Counted from the stretch's first letter, positions 47,697 through 61,081 are shown. The stretch is 64,000 nt of DNA from Macrotrachela quadricornifera (GCA_022393335.1 JAJEKB010021741.1:777562-841561); one strand, 5' to 3'. Notes: generated by a model from the letters alone, not told the origin. Numbers and translations are program-made.

Positions 47697-49229
47697 TTTA
47701 TATGAATCTACTAAATAATTGTTTAATAAAACTGTTCTTTCTCTAAAATCAATATGAAATAATCACTGTAATGAAGGTTAGTAATCCAAATATACTAAGA
47801 AGAAAATTGTTTTTTATTTTTTTGTCATTTAGAAACAGAATATAACTGTAATTTCTATCGATCGTGAAAAAACAAATTTATCGTAGTAGATGCAAGATGC
47901 ACTTATTAAAAGTAACTCGACCAGATATGTTGAAAACAAATAATGTTTTTATGCATGACAAGCGCACAATTTGATGCATTAAGAGAGCGCCCATATAACG
48001 ACCGAGTAATCAAGGCACTGCATAAAATTTTGATTTTTGATTTGAAATTCTCATCTTGTTCAGCATCATCGAAAACCACCAAATTCAAATTCTTAGCTCA
48101 TTTGAATGTACTTTTAGAGAATCAGAAGCTGAACAAAATGAGCTATTTAAAATATTATGTATCATCCTTTTAATGTGACAATTTAGATCAAGATGGTTGA
48201 AAACTGACACAATTTTTGAGTTTATGACATGCGATTTTTAACAGTATATTTGCTGATATTTTTCGAAAACAAATCGGACCATTGTGAATTTTTTATATGT
48301 TATATAGCTTTTGATTCTCTATAAAATGGTAAAAAAATATTAGAAAAAAAGTGGTGCCTTCGAGTTAATATGTGGTTCACAATTGTCGGCTAGTTTAGAG
48401 ATCATTTATAACTCTATCGTAAAATTCATATAAAATCGAACGGTCTGGCTTAGATATTTGGTCTTCAATTAGGCACCATCATATATAAGTAGAAAGTCCG
48501 CGTCAAGATCAACATTTAAATATTCAATCTAGAAGATTAACCGGTTGGCTACGAGAGTATCATATATGATACCTTATTGTGGTGGCAATATTTGTGCAAG
48601 AAATCAGCAAATCTGTCGTCTTCCACGTTTTCTCCATTATTGTTCTTATATTGTATCTGAATTAATAACACGATAACCATATATTAATGCGTTCATATGT
48701 CAATTGTAAGACACTTTCTCTTGCTGATTCCAGCTACAGACACCTAATTAGCACTTAGGAGAAAATGCGTTATCTGCAGCAACACTGTGAGATGTCCAAA
48801 AAGAAAAGATGTGCACACGTTATCAATGTACGGAGTATGATGTAAGCTTATGTCTTAGTGATTCTTTTACAGATTTTCATACTTTACAAAATCTTTAAGA
48901 ATAAATATATATGGATTTTAGCATTTATCTATGGGAAACTTTTTACAATTTTGTTAAGCATATGTCAAAATATACCTCGCAAATAACTGGAATATGCATG
49001 GTTTCAGCTTCATTCTAGTAGAAACATGTATTTAGTGAAAAATCACACTGAAATTCGAATCCATAGAGATTTTTTACTAGTACCAAGTGACACAGTCATA
49101 TCGTATTCCGATTACAAATCTGATGGTTCTTCTCTTAAAAATATGAAATATCTTCAACAAAATTCTAAGTTTTCTATTTGATGTTACAAATTAGTATTAG
49201 TTTATTGAAGATAGCATAGATTTTTATTC
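47697..49229. other. Intergenic, no gene recognised
   Basis: A 76-aa frame at 47943-48173 overlaps an opposite-strand frame and has no recognisable motif. The rest is AT-rich. A minus-strand AATAAA (plus 49201-49206) serves the next gene. Confidence 0.45.
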
Positions 49230-50288
49230 CTAATCTTTTAAAATAATTTTTTTACAAGTTTCATATGGACAAGTAATTAACGTTCCTTTTTTATAATCGG
49301 TATCTTTCCGCGTGATAGAGCCAGAACAATGGGGACAATTAAGTTGTTGAAACAATTTCTTGCAAGTTCCATATGAACAAGTAATAGTTGTTTCCTCTTT
49401 ATAATTTGTGCCTTTTCGTACAAGTGAACGAGAACAGTGGGGACAGTTGATTTGTTGAAATTTTTTTTTACAATTCTCATATACACAAGTGATAACGTGA
49501 CCTTCTATGTAACAGTTATTTTTCCAAACATTTGCTTTGAAGCAATGAGGGCAAATGATTTTTTGAAAGTTTTTCGTTTTCTTAAACTCATCGCCATTAT
49601 TATTGTTTGTGTCATTCTCAATATGAAGCATTAATCCGTATGGCATAATTGATGAGCGTTGTTGTGTCTTCCATTCTATTTGATCATTTGGTATATGAGG
49701 ACATATTGTCCGTTTTTGTCTACGAGCACCTATAGTCTCAGGTTGAATAATGAATGAATCTGACTTTTGTTTACATTGAAGAACTACTTTGATTTTATAA
49801 TGTTTATTATTTGTCGGAGATTTAAAGTCGTACGTATGCGAATAAAAATCAAGACTAGCATATTTTATCGATGGCGTTGTAAAGAAGTAATATTCTCCTG
49901 GAATATGACCTTCTCGTATTTGTAGCTTTTTACCATCCAATGTAATATCACAAGGTAACAATAATTGACGATGTTGAACTATGGATTTAGCATTTTCAAT
50001 ACTAGTACCATGATAACAGTTTGCCCATGTTTTCCATACATTGTGATGGTTAACAAATGGCTCATCAATGCTTACGCCAAAACGAGTCCATTCACGTGGA
50101 ATTACATATTTATGACCACCAACAAAATATGTATCTGGATTAGAAGACGAATAACATCGATTGCAATAGCATCGATCATGATTTGTGCCACGCAAGGCCA
50201 TTGGCCATTTGTGACTAGCGAGAAATTCTTGACCAATTCGTAAATTCTCACATTCACTCATTGTTGTCAATTGAACGAATAAAAGCAA
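49230..50288 (-). CDS. PARP-fold-like protein with three zinc ribbons, 352 aa
   Basis: A single-exon frame. The ATG at 50288 is first; a second Met (MSECENLR, 50261) may be the real start. An N-terminal Cys cluster DRCYCNRCY (40-46) precedes CYHGTSIENAKSIV (91-104). The H-G-T/S followed by a helix and then YYFFTTPSIKYAS (133-145) resembles the NAD-binding core of PARP-type ADP-ribosyltransferases. That is my inference from motif layout; the third catalytic residue was not identified. Residues 245-352 are three 36-residue repeats with CPHC and C-x4-C pairs (246/249/268/273; 282/285/304/309; 318/321/340/345), each a likely zinc ribbon. There is no signal peptide or membrane helix. Possible roles are nucleic-acid or ubiquitin-linked signalling. 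Confidence 0.7.
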   Translation of the reverse strand: MLLFVQLTTMSECENLRIGQEFLASHKWPMALRGTNHDRCYCNRCYSSSNPDTYFVGGHKYVIPREWTRFGVSIDEPFVNHHNVWKTWANCYHGTSIENAKSIVQHRQLLLPCDITLDGKKLQIREGHIPGEYYFFTTPSIKYASLDFYSHTYDFKSPTNNKHYKIKVVLQCKQKSDSFIIQPETIGARRQKRTICPHIPNDQIEWKTQQRSSIMPYGLMLHIENDTNNNNGDEFKKTKNFQKIICPHCFKANVWKNNCYIEGHVITCVYENCKKKFQQINCPHCSRSLVRKGTNYKEETTITCSYGTCKKLFQQLNCPHCSGSITRKDTDYKKGTLITCPYETCKKIILKD

Positions 50289-53200
50289 AACGTAACGAAT
50301 GTGTCAGGATAAATGTTATATCCAGATCGAAAAATAATACGTTAAATGGTACAAGATTGGATAATACCGTGTGTGTTTGCTTTTTTTTTCACAATTATAT
50401 TAGATTCCAATTGTTGTAAAATGTCACAAAAAATCTTGCAAGGATTAAAAAACAGAAACCAAATGAATAATTCGTGTCTGATTGTTTATGATGTTATAGG
50501 TGTTCTTTTTTATAGAATAGAATCTGTAAAGAAATAATATAAACATACACCGATAAGACTAAGTAAAAGGTATAAGGATAGAAATGTCGGTACAAAAATT
50601 CAGGAGACCGATAATACATTACATGCTTAAGTATGTAAGCATATATAAATAAATCGTTGTGAAAAAAGATGAAAATATACTATAAAATTTTGTAGGATCA
50701 TAGAAGAATCTGTAAGTGACCTTACTATCTAATTTTTCGACCTGGATAACACGAAAGAAAGAATAAGAAAAAGTAGTGACTCAAAGAACGCAAACCTATT
50801 CTTCTTATATCAGCATTGTTGGAAAAATTTTCACGGAGTATACAATGAAAGCAGGGTTGTTCATAAATTCGCTTGATCATAATCAAGTATTTTAACCTTT
50901 TAACAAGTCGTTCTTTTTTCAATTGGAAACGTTTTTTTATTATAATCATTATTATTATTATTATTATTTCAATGAACAGACTTTGAGTAGCTTTTAACTG
51001 GATCACGAACTAGTTCATAAGAAATAGATGAAAGCAGCTAAAACTTCTCTAATTCGTAGCATATAATTAGAAAAGATAGGGAACGTCTTCATGGATCGAG
51101 TAATTCAACTTACAGTCGGTCGTGCCCTATACAATCCAATAAAATGAAAAATAGTCGATTCTTTATTGTCAAGTTTCAAAATCTTCGTTATACTCTTTGG
51201 ATTGCTACTGTTCTCTGGATTTTGGCTTTTAGTATTTTCAAGATCTCTTTTCTTTTTGAAAGTGTACATGATACTTCGAAACCTTATACCACACTGTATG
51301 AAAACTAAAAAACAACGAACAATTTGTGGTAAAATCTGTTTCATCTAAAGTTAACATTCGGCCTACATATATTTGGATCATTTATTCTATCAATTTTAAT
51401 ACATAAATAGTTATAAACAGTGGTGACAAAACAATTTTTATGACTATCCCTTTACCAAACTGCGTGTTACTACCTAAAATTAGCAACTACGTCATTGCTT
51501 TCCATTTCAAAAAGATCTTCTTCATATGACTCTGTGATACAAAAAAATCTCTTCATTTAAAATAAAGTGAACTAATATGACTAGATATAATGTGACTTTA
51601 GTAGCGAAGCAACGATGACAATCAACCATCAATCCAAAATAATACTGATTAGGACAATTAGAATTCATGACATACACAAATTATCATCTAATTCAAAATT
51701 TATAAAAAATTTTAGCAGATATCTTCAACATTATTTCTCTTAGATTTTCTAATCTGCTTTTCATAAATATTTCAATTCTTATTATAACTCTTCTTACATA
51801 GTCTAAATTGAAATATCTATAAAAATTAGATTAGAAAACTTAAGAGAAATATTACTGAAGATTTGGTCTAGATTTTTTCGAAATTTTGAACTATTCTGTA
51901 ATTTATGTACGTTATAGACTATCATCAAGAATTGACATGATAATCAGAAATTTAAAAAAAACACCAGAGATTTTATGGAATTTTTTACATGAAAAATGAT
52001 CAGTTGATAGACTTTTACCTCTGACTACAAAGTCAATGAGAAAGATGTCTTATAAAATTGATTTGTAATTGAATATATACCCATCTTGGATTTCGCTGAT
52101 AACATATGATATGTCCACATACCACTTATGATATTCTGTATCTGATATGATAAAACATAAGCAAATGTTGATGACAAATCGAAAACATTAGTCTTATATG
52201 TATACAAAAAAAAATATAAAAGAAATTGGTGTTATTAAGCACGTCTACGCCAATATTGTGTCTGAATAAAAATAAAATATAAATATTACTGCAATAAATA
52301 ATCATATTTTACCTTTACTTCCTACCGTTAGTCATGAATGATAAAACACGTATTAAAAAAAGCATGTGACTATTTACCTGTTTGTTTATATCTATATTCT
52401 TATCAGTGATTTTAACCGGCTTGTAATGCAAAAAAAAATCAAAACATTATTATATTTTTCTCATTAGTGTATATTATTGGAGTGATTAAAGAAGGCTAGG
52501 AAAAAACCAACTGATTCTTTGTTTTTTTTTCATGTAATAAATATAGTTATGAAGTAACAAAACTACCGTTATGCATTATTTTCATTACTAACCTGTTTCT
52601 TGTGAAACATTAATTAATGTAAAAATTTTTTTAATAAATAAAGATTATTACGAAGCAGAAAAAGTAATGATAATAAACTGAATTTTACTTAATTTATCCT
52701 TTTATATTTGATATCACCATTAGAAAGAGAAATGTGGGGAAAACCTGCTGGTACTATTACAATCTTCAGAAACACTTATCTAGAACGATAGAGAATTTCA
52801 AGCTCTATGAAAATCTATATTTTGCTTTTTAAAAAATTTTTCCCACAGGAAAAATGATTTCAAACATAATACTACAAAAGTAACAAAAAAGAAGTGTAGA
52901 TTTTTGGTACTTGTAGATTGAAGATATTTTCATTCAACTCAAATTTTCTTTTCAATAAATGAACATAAGGAAATAAGAGTAAATATACAGAGTGAACATT
53001 TCTCAGCAGTATGTTGAAAGACAAATGTAAATGAGCATTTCGGTTAAAAAGTTGTGCATTGAACACAATATCTTACGACACAGCTGTGAATGTGATGAGG
53101 TTTAGAAGTTTTTTCTTCTAGACAGTAGATGAAACCTAGGTTAGATCGAATCAAACCAACAAAAGTCGATTCGATTCAATCTCTGGTACTAGTTGAATAA

Positions 53201-54383
53201 AAAAGGGTTATTTTTCTAAAAATGATGCTGTTCGAAACAGACTACAATATCACCACCTTAGCAATGAGTGACACAGAATAAATTACCCTGTTCATAATTT
53301 TAAATATCTGCTTAATTGAAACTCGTTTTTTATCAAAAGATGGTGCATTTTATTTTAATGAATGTAATCTCTTTCATTATTTTTGATTAAACATAGTCGT
53401 ACAATGACATCAAAGACACAATTTGTTTTTTAACTTTTTATGCTGAACATTTTCTTTTGTAAATTAAAGAACAACAATTGATCTATTCTTTAAATCATAC
53501 AACAAATCAATCGTCACTTCTTGTTTTTCGATAATCGATCTTGTATTAGAAGAGAGTAACAGTCAATGTGCTTTTTAATAATTAATAAAAAAACAGAATT
53601 TTGTTCGTCGATATATTTAGTCTATTTGTCTTTGAAAGTGAGTGACAATTAGCGTCTAATTTATTAATAATCCAAAAATCCAAAAATAAACTAGATGATC
53701 TCTTTGAAAAAAAATTATCAATACAAGAAGCAAACAGTAAAATTATAACAGATTTTTATGCTTGTAGCTATGAGTCATTTCACTTCTAATTACATTGAGT
53801 AATGTTGACATTTTAATGTAAAATTGACAAAAAAAAAAAAGTAAAATGTGTTTGGATTTTACCTTCTGTCTCAATCGACACACTCAACTGTCTTTGTAAA
53901 AGTATAGTATAAAATAAAATCTTAGCATCATTGAATAAGAAAAATGTCTTATGAATGTTGTGCAATACTCGATGTCTTTTTTCAATGGCATTTCGATACT
54001 TTCGAAGGAATGATTCATTTTTTTCTTTATGTTTTTGAGGCAATGATGAAGTAGAATAGACAAAAAAAGCAATCAGTGTCACGTTCCTTGAAGAAAAGAC
54101 GTCAGTAAACACAAGAATTATTCACTATTTTGTGTCGTAAATTTTTTTTCGATAGAGGTTTGTTAAAATTGCCTATTTTAAAATGATTTTTAGACTAAAA
54201 AATGCTTTGAAATGGACGATATCTAACTAGCCTTTATTCATCTAAATCATTTAGCTGGTAAGCAACGATAATAAGAGAAGACTTCTTACAAATCACAGCT
54301 CACAAATCATTGTTCATAAGTGTATACACAATAAAATATCCATTGTTTTAGAAAAAACGCTTCGTTTCTCTGCTTTATAAAAT
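50289..54383. other. Long intergenic stretch
   Basis: About 4.1 kb, AT-rich. It includes an (ATT)n microsatellite near 50941-50969 and the palindrome annotated at 51668-51912. No gene was recognised on either strand. Confidence 0.45.
51668..51912. repeat. Imperfect ~245-bp palindrome
   Basis: The left arm (about 51668-51780) and right arm (about 51806-51912) are complementary over most of their length. Shared words include TATTTCTCTTA, TTTTCTAATCT and TCAAAATTT with their complements. The loop is only about 25 bp. It may be a MITE or foldback relic; no duplication of target DNA was identified. Confidence 0.6.
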
Positions 54384-55813
54384 ATGGGTGGAACGGTAAC
54401 CAGAGTACAAAATACTGTTGATGATGTGGCACAGGACATTGGCGCTACTTTAATCACAATTACTAATACAGTCAGTGATTTGCGGCAAGATGCATCTGAC
54501 ATTATAGCTAACGTCACTGTTGAATGCTTAACATCTCTTCGCATAATTATCCATCGAATCGATCATACATCCTTCTTACTAACAAACGCAGTTTTGGCAT
54601 TAACAACCGCCATTGCGCTTGCTATTCTTCTATGTCTTACGAACGTGCCGTTTCTTCGTGGTATCATCTGGTTTATGTATATCAGTCTCTGTTCCCACAT
54701 GTTAATAACTTACATTCGACATTCTCGTTCTTCACCAGTGCTAACTTATCAAACAGAAGAACATAAAGATGATTATTCCCCACGTATCTCAGATGTTTCA
54801 GATCATCCCAAAATCGAAAACACATGTGATGCATGTGAGGGTGAGTTGAGATTTGTCAAATTTTACCAAACAATAGAAAAGAGGCTCGTTGGGACTGGCC
54901 GCGATTATTACTACTAGTTTTCCATATGCAGAATGACTCATTTGAGACAATTTAGCCGTTAGTGATTTGTTCAAGATCATTCTATGGAAGATCTTGCTGA
55001 GGTTTGAACACAGTACCTTGTGGGTGGGTACCAAGCAACATAACCACTCAATCGTGACGACAGAATAATAATAAGGATGAATTAATTTAATTGTTGAATA
55101 AAGAGAAATATTACTTGTCTAGATTTTCAATATTTATTTTAGAACCTGTTCAATATCGAAACGAAGAACTCGAGAAGATTATTGTTCAATCCAACCATCA
55201 ATCAAAGATCGATTTGACTGACTACATAATGAACGACGAAGACATTGAAATTGTTACTAATCAAGCCATTAACTTCAAACAATGTACAACACTTCAGTTA
55301 ATAAACTGCGAAATAACATCAAATGGTGCCTTAATTTTAGCTCTTGCATTGTCTCATAATAACACTTTAGAACAACTATCCCTCTGGAATAATGATGTAG
55401 GTGATATGGGTGTTCACGCTTTGAGCAATGCACTTTTAAATAATGAAAATAATCTTAAAAAACTTGATTTATCAAATAATGGAATAACAGATGAAGGTGC
55501 AGAAAGTCTTGCTAAAATGTTAGAAACCAATAAAATGTTGACTCATTTAACACTATCCAGAAACAATATAAGTGATAAAGGAGTTCAAAAATTAGCCATT
55601 GCACTTCAATATGAAAATCGAATTCTTGAAGCATTATCATTTACTGAAAACAAGTTACTGACTGATTCAAGTGTTCATTCATTTATTAATATGTTTAATA
55701 ACAATCAATCATTAAAGAAACTGTGGATAGATGATTGTAATCTGTCTCAAAAAGGTCAAGACAAACTTAAAAAAGCAGCTAAATCAAAAAAGGATTTTAA
55801 TGTCTATATATGA
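54384..55813 (+). CDS. Two-helix membrane protein fused to an LRR domain, 2 exons
   Basis: Exon 1 (54384-54840) and exon 2 (55143-55813) join across a 302-bp intron with a strong donor (G|GTGAGT) and acceptor (TTTATTTTAG). The combined frame is exactly 375 aa. The second frame has no ATG of its own, which supports the join. The N-terminus MGGTVT fits an N-myristoylation signal and is followed by an amphipathic stretch. Two hydrophobic helices lie at ~63-86 and ~91-111. Residues ~205-350 are RNI/NLRC3-type leucine-rich repeats (LEQLSLWNNDVGDMGVHAL, LKKLDLSNNGITDEGAESL). The protein would be membrane-anchored with a binding platform facing one side. Function is unknown. AATAAA is at 55904. If unspliced, exon 1 would end at 54917 as a 177-aa protein. 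Confidence 0.75.
54995..55062 (-). repeat. tRNA-derived SINE-like sequence in intron
   Basis: On the minus strand an A-box-like TGAGTGGTTA (plus 55041-55050) is followed by a B-box-like GTTCAAACC (plus 55001-55009) at about tRNA spacing. No complete cloverleaf was seen. It lies inside the enlarged intron of the membrane-LRR gene and probably explains its length. Confidence 0.5.
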
Positions 55814-58800
55814 TAATATTCTACTCGATCAATTTTATTTTATTCGGAAAATATTCATGAAAGTTAAATTTAATATCTCATCCTGTAAACTATTTTTTTT
55901 TATAATAAAACGATAAATAACATAAAAAATTTCGCATTTTTCGGATTCACTTCAACTCATGTGGCATAAAATTCATTTTCAACCTTTCAGGTAATATTCT
56001 AGATGAAGAGTATGTCTCTTGTATTTGGTTTACATTAAGGAGTGTCATTTTTCTGTTAAAGTTTAATAAATTTAGCTTATTTAATTTTTATACTTTATTA
56101 AATTAAACTATTTCTGTTTTATATCAAAAGTAAAGAATTTTCTCTACTTTTAATCTAATATTTCTTTATGAATCAAGGTTTAACTCAATATTATCAATTA
56201 AATAACATGTTATGACATTGCCTAACTGAGAATTTTATTTAGAACACTTTCGAACCTATCGAGAGATGCTACCAAAAATCTAGGGCACTGCAATAAATAT
56301 CCCTAATAACCGTGCTTGCATTTAGATTGGTGCATGACTCTGTATCAGACAAAAAATAAATATGAAATTTGATTCTTTTTCAGAGTCATTTTGTATTTTG
56401 TCAGAAACCAAATTTCTGTGCGTGGAATATCCTCTTGTCATTTGAAAAAATATTTCTTTTTTCCGTTTATGCTCTTCCCTAACCAATAGAATAACGTGTC
56501 CTGATCACGAATACAGTATTTTATTTCTGTGTTACTGAAGTAATAAGAAATATGTGGAAAATTTTTGAAAGATGAAAAACTCAGTTTTTGCTCTAAAAGA
56601 GTATAAATATTTTTGTTGGATTTATTAACATTCGACTTATTCGATGCAAATTTTTTTCTGCATAAGAATAGATATGGAGATTTTGGTGATAAGAATGATT
56701 TAAAACAGTTATTCGGTGACTGTTACTTTTTATTGAGGCTCGATTGTCATACGCCGTATTTATATTACTCTATTGAATAAATGAGATTTTTCTTCATGAA
56801 GGGCATATCAATAGGCTCTGTTTAGTGGAATTGTTTTCAGCACAGTTTTAACTGCTTTTGTACTCTTCGTGCAGATATTCTTGTGAAAATAATTTCATTG
56901 GACAGTGTTCATCGAGTTTCTCTTTATTGAGAAAAATCTCATTTATTCATTGATGTAATAAATATTGCATATGACATTCGAGCCTCAATTGGAGATGATA
57001 TTCACTAAATAACTGTTTCAAATCATTCTTATCTTTTCGGATGCAGAAAAAAAACTGTATTGAATGAGTTTAATATCAATAAATTACATGAATAACTCAA
57101 GTAGTATAGTAATAAAATGTTGTATTCGCGAGTAAGATACTTTATTTTATCGATCTGTAAAGAGCATAAATGAAACAAAGAAAACAATATTTCTTTTAAA
57201 TGCCTGAGGGTTCTCCTAAACATCTCTAAGTAGAACTCAAAAACTTTTATGTAGCACCCTGAATTTGGACCCAAAGAATTCGGATTGCTATTCTTAGGTA
57301 AGTCTCCATTGGTTCTAGATAGTATTCCGAGATAGGTGTCAACATGTCTCAGATTGTACTCCCAGTTAGGCAATGTCATAACATGTTATTTAATTGATAA
57401 TATTGGGTTGAACCTTGATTCATAAAGAGCTATATGACGTTTAAATGGATTTATTATATGTTCTTATAACAAATCTGTAATGAGCTCCCAATAATCATTA
57501 GTTACGATTATGAACTAGCTTTCGCATTTTTCATGGTCACGTTCAACTCATAACAGCTATCTACCATCTCTACATTTATCCTGATGTTTCCTATCGTCAA
57601 TAACACTGACACTTGAACTGTGTCCATGTTTTTCTAGTTCTCGAAGTTCAGCTAATTTCAGCCAAAAAGATGTCCAAATCAAGGATTGAACTGTAAATAT
57701 CTTATCATCTATTATTTTTACTCCGTTAGTTTCAAATTCTAGAATAAAATATCTATTACTGACGTCAATCAGTTTCCTGTTGCCATATTGCTATTGTAAT
57801 TCAGAATCTCACTTTTAAATTGTTTCTCTCTTTTGAGTAATCAAATATCTAATTACAACATCAATAATCGATTTACTAAAATGGGGAAATCATATAATCA
57901 AGTTGAATCATTATTAAATAATTCCGTTAAACCATGGGTATTTGCCAATGCAAGCTATTCTGCTGATCATCGTGAATTCGATGCTATAAATTTTCTACTG
58001 TCATTGTTTCTGCTCGAATATGATCAAATGTATCGTATTTCCCAGAACTCATAATGACTTTTTCTTTATAATCTTTACTGGAGAAATGTTTGCCTAGAAA
58101 ACGAATAAGATCTGCAGTGTAGCCTTCTTCAGAATACTTCCAATTTCAATCTTTACTTTTTAATCAATTGTATTTTCCTTTGAAGACTTGCCAAAATAGA
58201 GACAATCATAGGGTAGTATCCTTTTCGAACGAACTAAGATTATTATTTACAGTTGTATTTGCTACCTTGAGATAATATTCAATCCAATTCAATCATGATT
58301 GCTTTTATTAAAGTTGCCAAAAAATTCGATCAATAATGCTTTATTTTAATTCATCATATTTATATTCAAATGTACAGAATTTTAGTATTGCTAATTGAAA
58401 TATTAAATTCTAAAGAATATTTTGATATGAATCATGAATAAAAGGTACAACTAATGAAGAAAGTTTTGATAATGAAGATAAATTAATAAGAAGTTTTTCA
58501 AGATGACTGTTATCAATATGATTGATAATTAATATTCTAAGTAGAGAATATTGACAAATATTTTTTATTTAAGTAGTAAATCGATTTTGTATATGATGTT
58601 ATTCAATACGATTTTTAATAAAATTAATATAATATTATTCAAATCTCGAGGGTGAAGGCGAGGGTCTAGTAACCATTGTCACGATTTCATCTTGTCTAAA
58701 CGGAACAATTATATAGTTTTGACTATAATAATATTCAAATGATCTAAATGAACACAAATAAGTTATTTAATCTAAAACATTTCCTGTGCAAACGAAAAAT

Positions 58801-59082
58801 TAATAGAAAAGAAAAATAAATATTTTATTTTTATCGGATCAGTCTGATTTAATCTGACAGTTCCAGATCGATTCTATTTCGAGTGTGGCAGATATCAATT
58901 CAATATTTTAGTTGATTAATACAAAAATGTGATTATTCTCGTTTATATTTCATTTAAAATTTCATAAGTAAAATTCATTATGATATATTTATTTTTTTTG
59001 TCTTCTAGATTAAAAATGAAAATAATGAAACATAAAACATAATATTGAATTTCTTGTTTTCTATAATATCATATAAATTAGA
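55814..59082. other. Intergenic, possible coding relic at 57540-57797
   Basis: Mostly AT-rich and featureless. On the minus strand about 57797-57540 an open stretch reads RYFILEFETNGVKIIDD and WLKLAELRELEKHGHSSS. It begins at an AG and ends in a stop, like a last exon. No partner exon or family was found. The plus-strand frame at 57833-58054 overlaps the neighbouring DNA and has no ATG at its start. Confidence 0.3.
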
Positions 59083-60054
59083 TTATTTAATGAAAGTTGG
59101 ATGATTAAAAAGTCCAATTGGTGTTGTATTTTTAATTTGAAAAATATTTTTATTGACTTTTTTCCATATATTAAAAAATTCTTTACGAAATGTTCTTGAT
59201 ATACTTATATATAGAATAAATGTTATTGAAAAATAAAAATAAATTATTTCATCATTAATTAAATATGAAAAAAAATTATCAATGGCAATACGATCATTTG
59301 TTCTTATTAATGATGATTGTATACGAATATATGTTAAACTAAGTGTAACAGGTAAATGAAATATTGTATAAAATAATACTTGTAATAATAACATCCAAAT
59401 AAGTTGTTTATCACGATTATGAAGTTCACGTGCAAGACGAATTCTTTGAGTATAAAGACGATAAATAAGTAAAAATGAAAATATACTCATTAAACCAGTT
59501 GGAAAAATAAAAATAAATATATATTGATATATAAGATCATAAATACTTAACCAATAAATATTTGAATAACATGAACGTGAAGGTAAATGAAGATCATTTG
59601 ATATAAGAACATGAATTGGTAGAATAAATGATAATACTTTTACAATTCTAATAATTCGTATTGCTAATTTAATATTACATAAAGATCGTGTTGCTGCATT
59701 CAATGAACATAATAATAGTCTATCGAGGGAAGCTAAAACAATTAATGAACGTGCAAATAAACCAGAACTATTTGATAAATAAACGCGTAATTGACAATAC
59801 CAAAATGTTGTAAGAATAGAAGTTGAAGATATTGTAATTAAACAAGGTAATTGTCCAGTTATAACTAAAGTTATACTAGATATCGATGCTACTAAGAAAT
59901 ACATTCCACAAGATGTTTTTCTTAAAGTTGGGAGAGAAAATACAAGTATATTAAATATTCCACCAATCGTTCCAACTATAATAAGAACAATTCCAAGTAT
60001 TAAACTGAGAGTTGTTGTAAGAGAACTAAATTCTTCACTTAATGATGTTGACAT
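59083..60054 (-). CDS. Rhodopsin-like G-protein-coupled receptor, 323 aa
   Basis: A single-exon gene with seven hydrophobic helices (about 14-40, 50-75, 91-115, 134-152, 171-198, 217-243, 270-296). Helix 1 has the conserved Asn35 (GGIFNILVF). Cys87 and Cys162 fit the helix 3 to loop 2 disulfide. Helix 3 ends ASLDRLLL, a DRL variant of DRY. A basic tail (RTFRKEFF) follows helix 7. It is a class A orphan receptor, perhaps for a peptide; such single-exon receptors are expanded in bdelloids. The ligand is unknown. A minus-strand TATATAAAAT lies about 47 bp upstream of the ATG, and AATAAA (plus 58988-58993) lies about 90 bp after the stop. Confidence 0.85.
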   Translation of the reverse strand: MSTSLSEEFSSLTTTLSLILGIVLIIVGTIGGIFNILVFSLPTLRKTSCGMYFLVASISSITLVITGQLPCLITISSTSILTTFWYCQLRVYLSNSSGLFARSLIVLASLDRLLLCSLNAATRSLCNIKLAIRIIRIVKVLSFILPIHVLISNDLHLPSRSCYSNIYWLSIYDLIYQYIFIFIFPTGLMSIFSFLLIYRLYTQRIRLARELHNRDKQLIWMLLLQVLFYTIFHLPVTLSLTYIRIQSSLIRTNDRIAIDNFFSYLINDEIIYFYFSITFILYISISRTFRKEFFNIWKKVNKNIFQIKNTTPIGLFNHPTFIK

Positions 60055-60100
60055 CTTTCTTCTAAGAATGAATTTTCTTCAATGAAAACATAAAAATATG

Positions 60101-60110
60101 ATTTTATATA
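60101..60110 (-). promoter_or_regulatory. TATA-like box of the receptor gene
   Basis: Reads TATATAAAAT on the minus strand, about 47 bp upstream of the receptor ATG at 60054. Confidence 0.45.
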
Positions 60111-61081
60111 AACTTATCAAAAACATAGAAATATACTTTTGATAAACTTATCATTTTTTTTTAATTCTACTAAAACATAATCTCTATGATTACTCAATGT
60201 CACACACAGAAAGCTAAAAATAAAAAATTAATAAGTAATTAAAAGAAAATCAGGAAAAGTTGCAGAACGCAAGTATTGTGGGATGTAAGATCTGCTTTGC
60301 AAATTAGTTATTTATTCGAATCATTTAGATAGAGTTTTTTCCATAAATCGCCGCGGATCGTGGCAATGGAGGGATGGAAACTGAGACAATCAAAGATCAG
60401 CTTCTTATCTTGTCACATCACTTCATCATTTGAACTATCGCCTCTCCCAGTCTTAGCTCTAAGCATGTGATCTTTGACTCTTCACCCTGTCGTTATTCCT
60501 AAGGTCAGATGCGATTTCATGACAACAAGTGTTCAAATATGACGTGTGTAATGTTTTCAGATAAAGTACTCTCAACGCCATCAGAAACTTTCTAGACAAC
60601 TGTGAAAAAGTTCTTCGTTTCATTTGTGTGCTCTAACAAAGTTTATTTTTAAAGTATACAGCGCACATAAACCTACAGCTGTTTGCAAAAAAACTTGCAA
60701 ATATTGTTCCACATTTATCATCTTCTATACAAATGTTCTTCGAATTGTTTTGTATACTGTTAGATAGCCTACGACGAGTACTATGCAACAGCATAAATGC
60801 ATATTTTATTTATTTACTTCTACAAGAGATATTATACAAATATCTCGCTTCTATGGACATAACAGAATTTTTTGTCATGGATATTTCAGCGTTTTTGACT
60901 TTTTTATCCGACTTTTCTATTAATTCTAATAATTCCAATATTCTGATTGATCCGAATGATTTAAGAATTTCAAAACTTCGACGATATGAGTAGTATGTAT
61001 TATATAGAGTCGTTAGGTATAAAAATTTGATTATGTAGATGACGAATTTAGAATTCTATAAAAATTCCAGAATCTTGGAAT
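60111..61081. other. Intergenic, no gene recognised
   Basis: The 86-aa frame at 60733-60993 is hydrophobic and without a recognisable motif. No other feature is visible. Confidence 0.45.
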
